Shown: positions 9,145-18,980 of the stretch, in pieces | How positions within the stretch are numbered: position 1 is the stretch's first letter | How the letters are laid out: the number at the start of each line of letters is the position of its first letter | Source: Neotamlana sargassicola | GTDB lineage: Bacteria > Bacteroidota > Bacteroidia > Flavobacteriales > Flavobacteriaceae | DNA: 64,000 nt | Direction of reading: 5' to 3' | Assembly: GCF_020523965.1 (NCBI RefSeq) | Contig: NZ_JAJAPX010000002.1 | Coordinates: 496,001-560,000, forward strand | The notes under the pieces: model-generated | The model's input: the letters and a program-made list of their open reading frames with translations, nothing else | Database searches by the model: none | What the model was told of the DNA's origin: nothing | Position numbers and translations under genes: made by a program

Positions 9145-10635
9145 ATGAAAAACTATAATATTATACAATTAGTTTTCTTAGGAATACTTTTAAGTTTATT
9201 TAATTGTAAGGATAAATCGGAAGCAAATAATGAAATTGCCAAAGAAAAGAAGCGTCCTAATTTTTTGTTTGTTTTAGTAGATGATCAATCACCTTTCGAT
9301 TTACAAACCTATAATCCATCGTCAATATTAGAAACACCAACAATTAGTAAATTGGCCGAAGAAGGTATTGTGTTTGAAGAAGCTCGACATATGGGCTCAA
9401 TGAATGGAGCTGTGTGTACACCGTCGCGCCATATGATTATGTCTGGGCGTACACTTTGGCATTTACCACCAAGTGCGGAATTTCAAAAACAAACCGATCC
9501 GCATGAAATCGATGAGCAAACCATTGGTGCCATTTTTAATCGTGCAGGTTACAAAACCATGCGTACTTGTAAAAAAGGCAACTCGTATCCTGGAGCAAAT
9601 AAGCAATTTACTGTAGTTCATGATGCTACAAAACGCGGCGGAACCGACGAAACAGGAAGCCCTTGGCATGCCAAACAAGTACTAACTTACTTAAACGAAA
9701 GAGAACAAACCAAAGAAGACGATCCGTTTTTTATTTACTTTGGGTTTTCACATCCACACGATAAGAGAGATGGTACGCCTGAATTGCTAGACAAATATGG
9801 TGCTGTAAATCATCGCGATAAAAATGCCTTACCAGCATTAAACGACAAGCAACCACAATTACCAGAAAATTATTTAGAAAAACACCCGTTTCATCATGGG
9901 CATCCTAATTTACGAGACGAAACGCGTGTTAGTGGTGTTTGGGAAAACAGAGATGAAAATACCATTAGAAACGAGTTGGGTAGAGAGTTTGCATGTTCAG
10001 AAAATATCGATATTCAACTTAATAAAGTTTTAGCCAAATTAGAAGCCATGGGCGAGTTGGATAATACTTACGTTATTTACACTGCCGATCATGGAATGGC
10101 TATTGGTCGTCACGGACTTCAAGGAAAACAAAACTTATACGAGCATACTTGGCGTGTACCGTTTATTGTTAAAGGGCCTAATTTACCCAAAGGAAAACGT
10201 GTAAAAGGAAGCGTTTATTTGTTAGATGTGTTACCAACTTTATGCGATTTGGCGAATATTGAAATTCCAGAAACGGTTGAGGGTAGTAGTTTTACTTCGG
10301 TTTTAAATGGTGAAACAGAATCTATGCGCGAGGTTATGTACGGCGTATATTGTGGTGGTACCAAACCAGGTATGCGAACCGTTAAAAAAGGAGATTGGAA
10401 ATTAATTAAATACGATGTTTTAGAAGGGCAAGTAAAAGAAACACAGTTATTTAATTTAGCTGAAAATCCGCTTGAATATTTACCTGAACATGGTAAAGAC
10501 GGCGAGTTATTAACCAATTTAGCGAACAATCCTAAATATGCCGATAAGCTTGCAGAAATGGAAGCCTTGTTGTTAGAGCAAATGGTGCAGCATGACGACC
10601 CTTATCGCTTGTGGAACCAACCACCAATTAACTAG
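9145..10635 (+). CDS. S1-family sulfatase, lipoprotein
   Basis: The leader ends SLFNC (Cys21). The metal motif is VLVDDQSPFD, the formylglycine signature is C-T-P-S-R with Cys91, followed by HMIMSGR, and a later YTADHGMAIGRHG segment supplies active-site residues. Using DDQ in place of DDxGYGD and ADHG in place of SDNG places it in a different branch from the two upstream sulfatases, closer to the iduronate/choline-sulfatase-like type. The start was taken at 9145. An ATG four bases earlier is out of frame. It lies 12 bp after the second sulfatase and is probably co-transcribed with it. Confidence 0.92.
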   Translation: MKNYNIIQLVFLGILLSLFNCKDKSEANNEIAKEKKRPNFLFVLVDDQSPFDLQTYNPSSILETPTISKLAEEGIVFEEARHMGSMNGAVCTPSRHMIMSGRTLWHLPPSAEFQKQTDPHEIDEQTIGAIFNRAGYKTMRTCKKGNSYPGANKQFTVVHDATKRGGTDETGSPWHAKQVLTYLNEREQTKEDDPFFIYFGFSHPHDKRDGTPELLDKYGAVNHRDKNALPALNDKQPQLPENYLEKHPFHHGHPNLRDETRVSGVWENRDENTIRNELGREFACSENIDIQLNKVLAKLEAMGELDNTYVIYTADHGMAIGRHGLQGKQNLYEHTWRVPFIVKGPNLPKGKRVKGSVYLLDVLPTLCDLANIEIPETVEGSSFTSVLNGETESMREVMYGVYCGGTKPGMRTVKKGDWKLIKYDVLEGQVKETQLFNLAENPLEYLPEHGKDGELLTNLANNPKYADKLAEMEALLLEQMVQHDDPYRLWNQPPIN

Positions 10636-10807
10636 AAGATTTTTTTATTTTTTTGAATTTTAAAGTGTCGTATTTCAAATTTTGATTGCGGCATTTTTTT
10701 GTGCTCGGGGTTTTAGAAACATAATTTAAACATATTGAGCAATGATTTAAAGGATGTTGTCTTGCTAATCAATAATATTACACTACCAACTAAACTAAAT
10801 AATTATT

Positions 10808-13435
10808 ATGACCACTAATTTTACTAAGAAGCTTTTTAGCTTCCTTTTTTTGGCTTTGTGCATAGCGAATTATACAGAAGCTCAACTTGTTCATCCAGGA
10901 ATTTCACATAAATTATCAGACCTCGACCGTATGAAGGCCATGGTGGAGGCAGGTATAGAACCTTGGGCAACTACGTATCAAAATTTAAGTAGTAATGCAA
11001 AAGCACAATACACCTACGCTGTTAATGTCGATCCAGCAATAACTACCGAATATAATAGTACCAGTGATGGCTGGTTTATAAACGATGGTACGGCGGCGTA
11101 CTATAATGCTTTAATGTGGTATATAACTGGAGACTCTAGACATGCCGAAAAAGCTATTGAAATTTTTAATACCTGGAAAGGTATAAAAAGAAATACCATG
11201 ACGGTGCCGTTAAGTTCCGGACGTATTTGGCGTATTATTGAGGCTGCCGAAATTATTCAACATACCTACGATGGATGGGCAGAATCCGATATTCAAGAGT
11301 TTAAAGATATGTTGGTGTATCCTGGATACTCAAATACTACAGTGCCTACGGCTGCCATAGCAAGTAACGATATTTCATTTTATTGGCGTGTTTATCAAGG
11401 TGATCCAGCAAGACACGGTAACCAAGGATTATTTTGTATGCGTACCATGATGGCAATGGCTATATTTTTAGATAATGAAATAATGTACGACAGAGCCTTA
11501 CGTTACCTGCAAGGTTACACGCATAGAGTTGACGATGTAGCTTACCCATCAGGACCACCAATAAACAATAATCAGTTAGAAGGTTGCGAGTATTTCGATG
11601 AATTTACTCAAAACGGATTTGAAACAACAATTACGGATTATGGCTTTAACGAAGTAATTAGTAATTATATTTATGAAAATGGCCAATGTCAAGAATCCTC
11701 TAGAGATCAGGCACACGGTCAAGCAGGAGTTTCAACAATAACTGTTATGGCTGAAATGGCTTGGAATCAAGGAGACAATCTATATGGGCATTTAGACAAT
11801 AGGCCGCTTTTAGGTTTAGAGTTTTACTATCGTTATAACTTAAGTTGGGTTGAAAGTTTTCCAGATCAAACGAGTCCTTGGGAGCCTACGGTGGCGTCGG
11901 GTGAATATATAGAACGAACAGACCAATCTGGCCGTTGGAGATCACTAAAAATAAACCCATATTTAGTATGTAGCACAACTGAAGAAGATTGGCACCGCGG
12001 AAGGGTAAGCCTTTTAACATCCCCTATTTATGAAATGAACTTAGCGCATTATAAAGATCGTTTGGGGCTGCCTAGTGAGGATTACAAATGGTTGGAAAGA
12101 GGTTATGATTACATGACTGCACAGATAGGTGTAGAAGGAGAAGGAACCGTTACAGATCATCCTGGATTTGGAGGTTTAAAATTTAGAAGAGTAAGTCCGG
12201 GCGACCCAATTAGTGGTTTCAATAGTAATGGGTTACCAGTATATAAAATGAATGATTTGTCTGTTCCTATTGAAGCTGAAAATTTCGATTATTTCGTATT
12301 AGATGGGCAAAATAGAACGTATAGTGATAATTCTTCAGCCAATGAAGGTGGCGCGTACAGAACCGACGAGTCAGTAGATGTAAAAGTAGCCAGCGAAGGT
12401 GGTTATTGTGTAACTAATATTGAAGCTGGAGAATATTTAACTTACACTATAAACGTTCCAGCCAACGGAACCTATAACCTAGGAATTCGTTATGCATCAG
12501 CTAATGCAAACGGAAACATAAAATTTAATTTAGATGGTGATGATATAACGGGTGAAGTGGCTGTGCCACATGGCGGTTCAAACTCAACAGGACTAACAGA
12601 TTGGAAAGATTCACAGGTAGCTAGCGAGGTGCATTTAACTAAAGGTGTTAAAGCTTTAAAACTAATGTTTAGTGGTGCAAGTAACGCTTTCGAATTAAAT
12701 AATTTTAGTATTTCTTTAGTTGAAGCAGATCCAGACCCAGTAAATTTAGCAGTGCTACATGGTGTGGCTTCTCAATCTATCGATTCCGATCCTTGTCCTT
12801 ATGGCGGTTGTGCAGAATTAGCTATTGATGGTAATACCAACGGAAATTTTGGAGGTGGTTCTGTTTCGCATTCGGCACATGGAACTAGTGGTTCGTTAAA
12901 GTGGTGGAAAGTAGATTTACAAAACAATTACAACATTGAAACCATAAATATTTATAACCGCACAGGAGGATACCAAAGCCGATTATCAGATTTAACAGTA
13001 GAAATTAAAGACAGCAACGGCAATACGATTTACAGCGAATTTTTTGCAGGATATCCAGATCCATCTTGGACTTTAGATATTGGAGGTGTTGTTGGTCAGG
13101 GAGTTATCATATCAAAAACTACAGATACAGGTATAACATTAGCCGAAGTTGAGGTGTTTGGTGTAGATGATGCCATAACATTATCTAATCAAGATTTTAA
13201 ACTTGAAAATACCGTAACATTATACCCAAACCCAACAACCGATTTATTAAACATAGTAAATGCGCAAAACTCAACAGTATCGGTATTTAACATTTTAGGG
13301 AAACAAGTATTAACTCCTTTTGAGGTTAAAGAACAAAATCATCAATTAGATGTAACGCAATTACAGCCAGGTATTTATTTTTTAAAAATTGATAATGGTT
13401 TTGGTGCTGTCACTAAAAAAATAATCAGAAAATAA
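10808..13435 (+). CDS. Secreted alginate-lyase-fold polysaccharide lyase candidate with CBM6, F-type-lectin-like and T9SS domains (paralog 1)
   Basis: After a signal peptide ending near NYTEAQ, residues about 26-470 form an alginate-lyase-superfamily (alpha-toroid) domain starting HPGISHKLSDLDRMK, with the conserved motif QESSRDQAH at residues 295-303. A CBM6 domain follows (about 481-640, beginning VPIEAENFDYF), then an F-type-lectin/discoidin domain (about 645-790), then a T9SS sorting domain (LYPNPTTDLLNI to the end). The lectin domain has NR, x, G, four residues, then R, close to the fucose-binding motif H-x24-R-x-D-x4-R/K. It should be exported and displayed on, or released from, the cell surface to cut uronic-acid-containing polysaccharide. 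Substrate specificity is unproven, and true alginate is not implied by the fold. Confidence 0.85.
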   Translation: MTTNFTKKLFSFLFLALCIANYTEAQLVHPGISHKLSDLDRMKAMVEAGIEPWATTYQNLSSNAKAQYTYAVNVDPAITTEYNSTSDGWFINDGTAAYYNALMWYITGDSRHAEKAIEIFNTWKGIKRNTMTVPLSSGRIWRIIEAAEIIQHTYDGWAESDIQEFKDMLVYPGYSNTTVPTAAIASNDISFYWRVYQGDPARHGNQGLFCMRTMMAMAIFLDNEIMYDRALRYLQGYTHRVDDVAYPSGPPINNNQLEGCEYFDEFTQNGFETTITDYGFNEVISNYIYENGQCQESSRDQAHGQAGVSTITVMAEMAWNQGDNLYGHLDNRPLLGLEFYYRYNLSWVESFPDQTSPWEPTVASGEYIERTDQSGRWRSLKINPYLVCSTTEEDWHRGRVSLLTSPIYEMNLAHYKDRLGLPSEDYKWLERGYDYMTAQIGVEGEGTVTDHPGFGGLKFRRVSPGDPISGFNSNGLPVYKMNDLSVPIEAENFDYFVLDGQNRTYSDNSSANEGGAYRTDESVDVKVASEGGYCVTNIEAGEYLTYTINVPANGTYNLGIRYASANANGNIKFNLDGDDITGEVAVPHGGSNSTGLTDWKDSQVASEVHLTKGVKALKLMFSGASNAFELNNFSISLVEADPDPVNLAVLHGVASQSIDSDPCPYGGCAELAIDGNTNGNFGGGSVSHSAHGTSGSLKWWKVDLQNNYNIETINIYNRTGGYQSRLSDLTVEIKDSNGNTIYSEFFAGYPDPSWTLDIGGVVGQGVIISKTTDTGITLAEVEVFGVDDAITLSNQDFKLENTVTLYPNPTTDLLNIVNAQNSTVSVFNILGKQVLTPFEVKEQNHQLDVTQLQPGIYFLKIDNGFGAVTKKIIRK
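12722..13168 (+). repeat. Near-identical F-type-lectin module DNA, copy 1 of 3
   Basis: About 450 bp encoding the lectin-like domain are nearly identical to 15352-15800 and 17970-18419, far more alike than the catalytic domains upstream. This suggests recent duplication or gene conversion. Confidence 0.85.
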
Positions 13436-13447
13436 AAATACCAGATC

Positions 13448-16066
13448 ATGAAAATAAAGTGTTATATAAAAATTTTATTATTGGTATTTACTGTTAGTAC
13501 ATTAAATGCGCAATTTGTTCATCCTGGGTTATCTCATAAGTTATCAGATTTAGATAGAATGAAACATCAAGTTGAAGCTAAAATAGAACCTTGGTATTCT
13601 TCCTATCAAGATATGTGTGCAAAAAATACAGCAAGTTACGATTATGTTGTTCAGGGAAATACAAGTTTACACGAAGTTTATCGAGACGCCCCTAGAACGA
13701 ATAAAAATATTTTTGAAGCAGATAGCAGAGCGGCTTATTATAATGCCTTGCGTTGGTATATTGAAGGCGATACAAGATTTGCCGAAAAAGCTATAGAATG
13801 TATGAATGCTTGGACAGGGTTAACTTATGTGCAGCATAATGGAACCACGGCGTTAAGCTCAAACATGATTATTATTATGCTTGAAGCAGCAGAACTAATA
13901 AAAAACACCTATTCAGGTTGGTCAGAATCAGAGATTCAGGCTTTTAAGGATATGTTGGTTTATCCCGGGTATTCAGATACTACAATTCCTCCAAACGAAA
14001 GTACAGAAGGCACTTGGTATTGGCGTGCTTATAAATTCGATCCAGTTAGAGCAGGTAATCAAGAATTATGTGCCATTAGAACAACGATGGCGCTGGGTAT
14101 TTTTTTAGATAACGAAAAAATGTACGATCGTGCTAAACGATACATAACTAAGTTTCCCGGACGAATTGATGATATTCCTTTTCCAACTGGGCCACATGTT
14201 CGAGGTTCGGAAATAGATAGAAATGAATATAGAATTTCATATAACATTACTGTAGGAACTACCGAAAGAGATTTTTATGGTAACGGCGCTTTAACTAATT
14301 ATGTTTACGAAAACGGACAATGTCAAGAAAGTTCTAGAGACCAAGGGCACACGTCGTTTGGTTTAGGTTTGTTATGTTCTATTGGTGAAATATCATGGAA
14401 CCAAGGGTACGATCTTTGGGGAAATACAGATAGTAGAATTTTATTAGGACTGGAATATTCTTTAAAATATAACGTGTCTTTTGTGCAATCGTATCCAGAT
14501 CAAACTACGCCATGGGAGCCAACGGTTTCATCGGGAGAATTTGTTCAAAGAGACGATGCTACGCTCAGAACTCATGGTTTAGCAATTTGTCCTTTTATAG
14601 ATACAGATGTCACTCGACTAACCAGAGGAACATTTTATTGGGAAGATACTTGGGAGTTGCCAATAGCTCATTATGTTGGTAGAGGACTTAAAACTCCAGA
14701 TGATTTAAAGTGGACCATTAGAGCTCGAGATTATAGCATTGAAGAAAATGGTAGGTACGAAACAGGGCCTACAGGAGGAGCATATGTTGGATATGGAGGC
14801 TTATCGTTTAGACGACCAGATGGTTGCTTTGGCGACCCAATTAGTGGTTTCGATAGTAATGGATTACCAGAATATAAAATGAATGATTTGTCTGTTCCTA
14901 TTGAAGCTGAAAATTTCGATTATTTCGTATTAGATGGGCAAGATAGAACGTATAGCGATAATTCTTCAACCAATGAAGGTGGCGCGTACAGAACCGACGA
15001 GTCAGTAGATGTAAAAGTAGCCAGCGAAGGTGGCTATTGTGTAACCAATATTGAAGCTGGAGAATATTTAACCTACACTATAAATGTGCCAGCCAACGGA
15101 ACCTATAACTTAGGAATTCGTTATGCATCAGCTAATGTAAACGGAAACATAAAATTTAATTTAGATGGTGAAGATGTAACAGAAGATGTACCCGTGCCTC
15201 ATGGCGGTTCTAACTCAACAGGACTAACAGATTGGAAAGATTTTCAGGTAGCCAGCGAGGTGCATTTAACCAAAGGCGTTAAAGCTTTAAAACTAATGTT
15301 TAGTGGTGCAAGTAGCGCTTTCGAATTAAACAATTTTAGTATTTCCTTGGTAGAAGCAGATCCAGACCCAGTAAATTTAGCAGTGCTACATGGTGTGGCT
15401 TCGCAATCTATCGATTCCGATCCTTGTCCTTATGGCGGTTGTGCGGAAAATGCAATTGACGGCAATACCAACGGAAATTTTGGAGGTGGTTCGGTTTCGC
15501 ATTCGGCACATGGAACCAGTGGTTCCTTAAAGTGGTGGAAAGTAGATTTACAAAACAATTACAACATTGAGACCATAAATATTTACAACCGTACAGGAGG
15601 ATACCAAAGCCGTTTATCAGATTTAACAGTAGAAATTAAAGACAGCAACGGCAATACGGTTTACAGCGAATTTTTTGCAGGCTATCCAGACCCATCGTGG
15701 TTTTTAAATATAGGAGGAATTGTTGGTCAAGAAGTAATCATATCAAAAACTACAGATACAGGAATAACATTAGCCGAAGTTGAGGTGTTTGGTGTAGATA
15801 AGGCCGTTACTTTATCACAAACAGATTTTGAGTTTAAAAATGTTGTAAAGGTTTATCCCAATCCGGTAATTAATCAACTTAATATAACTAATGCACAAGA
15901 TTCAAAGATTACTATTTATAATATTTTAGGGAAGCAAGTTTTACCTACTTTTTTAATTAACCAATATCATCAACAAATTGATTTAAATCAATTAAAAGCA
16001 GGGGTGTATTTTTTAAAAATTGTAGGGTTGAATGGTTCTATTACTAAAAGAATAATTAAAAAATAA
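13448..16066 (+). CDS. Secreted alginate-lyase-fold polysaccharide lyase candidate with CBM6, F-type-lectin-like and T9SS domains (paralog 2)
   Basis: Domain order is as in the preceding gene: signal peptide ending LNAQ, lyase-fold domain (about 22-465) with QESSRDQGH at residues 293-301, CBM6 from about residue 478, lectin-like domain, and C-terminal sorting domain (VYPNPVINQLNI). The catalytic domain is the most divergent of the three. For example, it has TYVQHNGTTALSSNM where the paralogs share a different segment. In contrast, its CBM6 and lectin modules are nearly identical to those of paralog 1. It starts 12 bp after the upstream stop, so co-transcription is likely. Different catalytic domains on shared binding modules suggest complementary cleavage of one polymer. 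Confidence 0.85.
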   Translation: MKIKCYIKILLLVFTVSTLNAQFVHPGLSHKLSDLDRMKHQVEAKIEPWYSSYQDMCAKNTASYDYVVQGNTSLHEVYRDAPRTNKNIFEADSRAAYYNALRWYIEGDTRFAEKAIECMNAWTGLTYVQHNGTTALSSNMIIIMLEAAELIKNTYSGWSESEIQAFKDMLVYPGYSDTTIPPNESTEGTWYWRAYKFDPVRAGNQELCAIRTTMALGIFLDNEKMYDRAKRYITKFPGRIDDIPFPTGPHVRGSEIDRNEYRISYNITVGTTERDFYGNGALTNYVYENGQCQESSRDQGHTSFGLGLLCSIGEISWNQGYDLWGNTDSRILLGLEYSLKYNVSFVQSYPDQTTPWEPTVSSGEFVQRDDATLRTHGLAICPFIDTDVTRLTRGTFYWEDTWELPIAHYVGRGLKTPDDLKWTIRARDYSIEENGRYETGPTGGAYVGYGGLSFRRPDGCFGDPISGFDSNGLPEYKMNDLSVPIEAENFDYFVLDGQDRTYSDNSSTNEGGAYRTDESVDVKVASEGGYCVTNIEAGEYLTYTINVPANGTYNLGIRYASANVNGNIKFNLDGEDVTEDVPVPHGGSNSTGLTDWKDFQVASEVHLTKGVKALKLMFSGASSAFELNNFSISLVEADPDPVNLAVLHGVASQSIDSDPCPYGGCAENAIDGNTNGNFGGGSVSHSAHGTSGSLKWWKVDLQNNYNIETINIYNRTGGYQSRLSDLTVEIKDSNGNTVYSEFFAGYPDPSWFLNIGGIVGQEVIISKTTDTGITLAEVEVFGVDKAVTLSQTDFEFKNVVKVYPNPVINQLNITNAQDSKITIYNILGKQVLPTFLINQYHQQIDLNQLKAGVYFLKIVGLNGSITKRIIKK
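15352..15800 (+). repeat. Near-identical F-type-lectin module DNA, copy 2 of 3
   Basis: Copy 2 of the lectin-module repeat. The similarity to copy 1 extends upstream through the CBM6 coding region (about 14843-15350 against 12204-12720), which copy 3 shares only at lower identity. Confidence 0.85.
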
Positions 16067-16070
16067 GTTT

Positions 16071-18680
16071 ATGAAATTAATATCATTTGTTAAAATTGTT
16101 TTATTATTTTTTACAGTAAATTTTTTAAACGCTCAGTTTGTTCATCCAGGTATCTCGCATAAACTTTCAGATTTAGAGCGTATGAAATACATGGTTGAAG
16201 CAGGTATAGAGCCATGGGCAACAACTTTTCAGAATTTAAGTAGCCATTCTAGAGCTCAATACGACATTCCTATTAACGTTGTAAATGAAGACCCATCTTA
16301 TGTGATAGAATTTAATGCCTCAAGTGATGCATGGCTAATTAACGATTCCACTACAGCTTATTTTAATGCTTTGATGTGGTATTTTACAGGAGACTCAAGG
16401 CATGCAGAAAAGGCCATTGAAGTTTTTACAACCTATAGCACCCTTAGGCGAAATACCCAAATTCCATTAGTGTCGGGTCGTATTGTAAGGTTAATTGAAG
16501 CGGCTGAAATTATTAAACATACATATAACGGTTGGTCGGAATCGGATAGACAAGCCTTTGAAGATATGTTAGTTTATCCTGGTTATTCTAACACTACTTT
16601 ACCAACCGCAGCCATTGCAAGTAATGATGTTACTTTTTATTGGAAAATATACAATGGAGACCCTGCCCGAATTGGAAATCAAGGGCTTTTAGCTATGCGA
16701 GTTATGATGGCGATGGGCATTTTTTTGGATAATGAACGTATGTATGATAGGGCAGTACGCTACATACAAGGATACCCGCATCGGGTAGACGATTTACCAT
16801 ATCCTTCAGGACCTGCAATTCGAGGTGCTCTTACTCAGGAATGTGAATTCGGAAGACAATATTCGCTTGATGGATTCGAATCAACTATAGAAGATTATGG
16901 TTATAATGAAGTGATAAAAAATTATATTTATGATAATGGGCAGAGTCAAGAGTCTTCAAGAGATCAAGCCCATGCTTTGGGAGGAGTAACCATTATTAAC
17001 GGGATGTCAGAAATCGCTTGGAATCAAGGAGATAATGTTTATGGGCATCTTGATAACCGTCCGCTTTTAGGTATGGAATTCTATATTCGATATAATTTAA
17101 GTTATGAAAAATCATATCCAGATCAACCGTCTCCATGGGAGCCAACCTTCGAATCTGGAGAATATTATCAAAAAACAACACCACATAAGAGAAGAGAATT
17201 ATTAAAAATAAACCCAGGTGTAGATTGCGATCAAACCAATTGGACACGTGGAATTAATAACCTTAGTCCAGTTTACGAAATGTCCTTAGCGCACTATAGA
17301 GATCGTTTGCAAACTTTACCTCCGGAGGATTATAAATGGTTGGAAAGAGGGAATGAGCATGTTATGGAGCAGCAAGGGTATGAAGGACTTACAAGTACCA
17401 TAGCATTTCCATTATATGGGAGCTTGTTCTACCGTCGCGTAAGTCCTGGCGACCCTATAAGTGGCTTTGATGTAAACGGGCTTCCTGTGTATGAAATGAA
17501 TGAACTTTCTATGACAATAGAAGCTGAGAACTACGATTATTTCGTTCTCGAAGGTCAAGACCGAACCTATAGCGATAGCGTTTCGGGCAATTCGGGCGGA
17601 GCGTACAGAACCGATGAAGCTGTCGACCTAAAAGTTTGTAGCGAAGGCGGCTACAATATTACCGATATTGCTGATGGTGAATGGCTTACCTATACGGTTA
17701 GTGTGCCAACCAACGGCAAGTACAATCTTTCCATTAGGTATGCATCTGCCAATGGCAACGGAAAAATTAAGTTTAGTTTTGATGGGGACGAAACCACTCC
17801 AGAAGTTACAGTGCCCTTTGGAGGAGCGCATTCAACAGGGTTGACAGATTGGAAAGATCTTAAAGTAGGCAGCGAAGTAAGTCTTGCCCAAGGCGTACAT
17901 CAAATGAAAATATTGTTTAGTGGGGCTAATAATGCATTTGAGTTGAATAATATCACTGTAGCTTTGGTAGAAGCAGATCCAGACCCAGTAAATTTAGCAG
18001 TGCTTCATGGTGTAGCCTCTCAATCTATCGATTCCGACCCTTGTCCTTATGGTGGTTGTGCGGAAAATGCAATTGACGGCAATACCAACGGAAATTTTGG
18101 AGGCGGTTCGGTTTCGCATTCGGCACATGGAACCAGTGGTTCTTTAAAATGGTGGAAAGTAGATTTACAAAACAATTACAACATTGAAACCATAAATATT
18201 TACAACCGTACAGGAGGATACCAAAGCCGATTATCAGATTTAACAGTAGAAATTAAAGACAGCAACGGCAATACGGTTTACAGCGAATTTTTTGCAGGCT
18301 ATCCAGACCCATCGTGGACTTTAGATATTGGAGGAGTTGTAGGTCAGGAAGTAATCATCTCGAAAACTACAGATACAGGAATAACATTAGCCGAAGTTGA
18401 GGTGTTTGGTGTAGATAAAGCAGTAACATTATCTAATCAAGATTTTGAACTTGAAAACACCGTAAAATTATACCCAAATCCAGCAAGCAATTTATTAAAT
18501 ATTGTAAATGCTCAAAATTCAAAAGTATCGGTATTTAATATTCTAGGAAAACAGGTTCTTGAAAAATATATTCAGCTTAATAAGGATTCGCTAAACATGT
18601 CCACCTTAACAAAAGGCGTGTATTTTGTTAGAATAAGTAAAGACGGAGCAAACACGATTAAGAAAGTAATTAAGCAATAG
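16071..18680 (+). CDS. Secreted alginate-lyase-fold polysaccharide lyase candidate with CBM6, F-type-lectin-like and T9SS domains (paralog 3)
   Basis: The signal peptide ends LNAQ. The lyase-fold domain (about 22-465) resembles paralog 1 closely, with QESSRDQAH at residues 293-301 and ISEIAWNQGDNVYG-like sequence after it. CBM6 starts near residue 476 but has drifted from the other two (EGQDRTYSDSVSGNSGG). The lectin domain returns to near identity. The protein ends in a T9SS sorting domain (LYPNPASNLLNI). It lies 4 bp after paralog 2 and is the last gene of the lyase operon before a 300-bp gap. Fold and export are confident. Substrate is inferred only from context. Confidence 0.85.
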   Translation: MKLISFVKIVLLFFTVNFLNAQFVHPGISHKLSDLERMKYMVEAGIEPWATTFQNLSSHSRAQYDIPINVVNEDPSYVIEFNASSDAWLINDSTTAYFNALMWYFTGDSRHAEKAIEVFTTYSTLRRNTQIPLVSGRIVRLIEAAEIIKHTYNGWSESDRQAFEDMLVYPGYSNTTLPTAAIASNDVTFYWKIYNGDPARIGNQGLLAMRVMMAMGIFLDNERMYDRAVRYIQGYPHRVDDLPYPSGPAIRGALTQECEFGRQYSLDGFESTIEDYGYNEVIKNYIYDNGQSQESSRDQAHALGGVTIINGMSEIAWNQGDNVYGHLDNRPLLGMEFYIRYNLSYEKSYPDQPSPWEPTFESGEYYQKTTPHKRRELLKINPGVDCDQTNWTRGINNLSPVYEMSLAHYRDRLQTLPPEDYKWLERGNEHVMEQQGYEGLTSTIAFPLYGSLFYRRVSPGDPISGFDVNGLPVYEMNELSMTIEAENYDYFVLEGQDRTYSDSVSGNSGGAYRTDEAVDLKVCSEGGYNITDIADGEWLTYTVSVPTNGKYNLSIRYASANGNGKIKFSFDGDETTPEVTVPFGGAHSTGLTDWKDLKVGSEVSLAQGVHQMKILFSGANNAFELNNITVALVEADPDPVNLAVLHGVASQSIDSDPCPYGGCAENAIDGNTNGNFGGGSVSHSAHGTSGSLKWWKVDLQNNYNIETINIYNRTGGYQSRLSDLTVEIKDSNGNTVYSEFFAGYPDPSWTLDIGGVVGQEVIISKTTDTGITLAEVEVFGVDKAVTLSNQDFELENTVKLYPNPASNLLNIVNAQNSKVSVFNILGKQVLEKYIQLNKDSLNMSTLTKGVYFVRISKDGANTIKKVIKQ
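17970..18419 (+). repeat. Near-identical F-type-lectin module DNA, copy 3 of 3
   Basis: Copy 3 of the lectin-module repeat. Identity begins sharply at the EADPDPVNLAVLHGV codons, just downstream of a more divergent CBM6 region, as expected for a conversion tract edge. Confidence 0.8.
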
Positions 18681-18980
18681 TTTTCTTAAAGAATTAATTG
18701 ATAATTACTTAGGGTTTTGTTTTTTAATAAGATATATCTTACAATTGGTTTTTAAAACCTTATAATTAAGCAAAAATTCATCATAATTAATATTAAATGA
18801 GCGTAAATTTATAACAGTAACCGCCTTTATTAATCATATTTGAATAAGTTTTGTTAACTATTTCTTAACTTTTTATCATTAATACTTAGACTTAAAAATA
18901 ATCTTAAATAATATGTAAACAAAAAAAAGGAAAACCAAAAAAACAAAGACCAATTAAACTAATTTATTAAACCAAAAAGT
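18681..18980. promoter_or_regulatory. 300-bp AT-rich gap before the susC-like gene
   Basis: No convincing gene is present. It contains the perfect palindrome AAGATATATCTT (18729-18740) and the inverted repeat GGTTTTTAAAACC (18747-18759), which could be an operator or a weak hairpin ending the lyase operon. The length suits a promoter plus untranslated leader for susC. I found no exact TAnnTTTG element. Confidence 0.4.

Noticed and set aside
10808-18680. Annotating the three lyase-fold proteins as alginate lyases
   Set aside because: The fold fits, but the CBM and lectin modules, the sulfatases and the fucose pathway argue for another polymer, and no alginate-type NNHSYW motif is visible.
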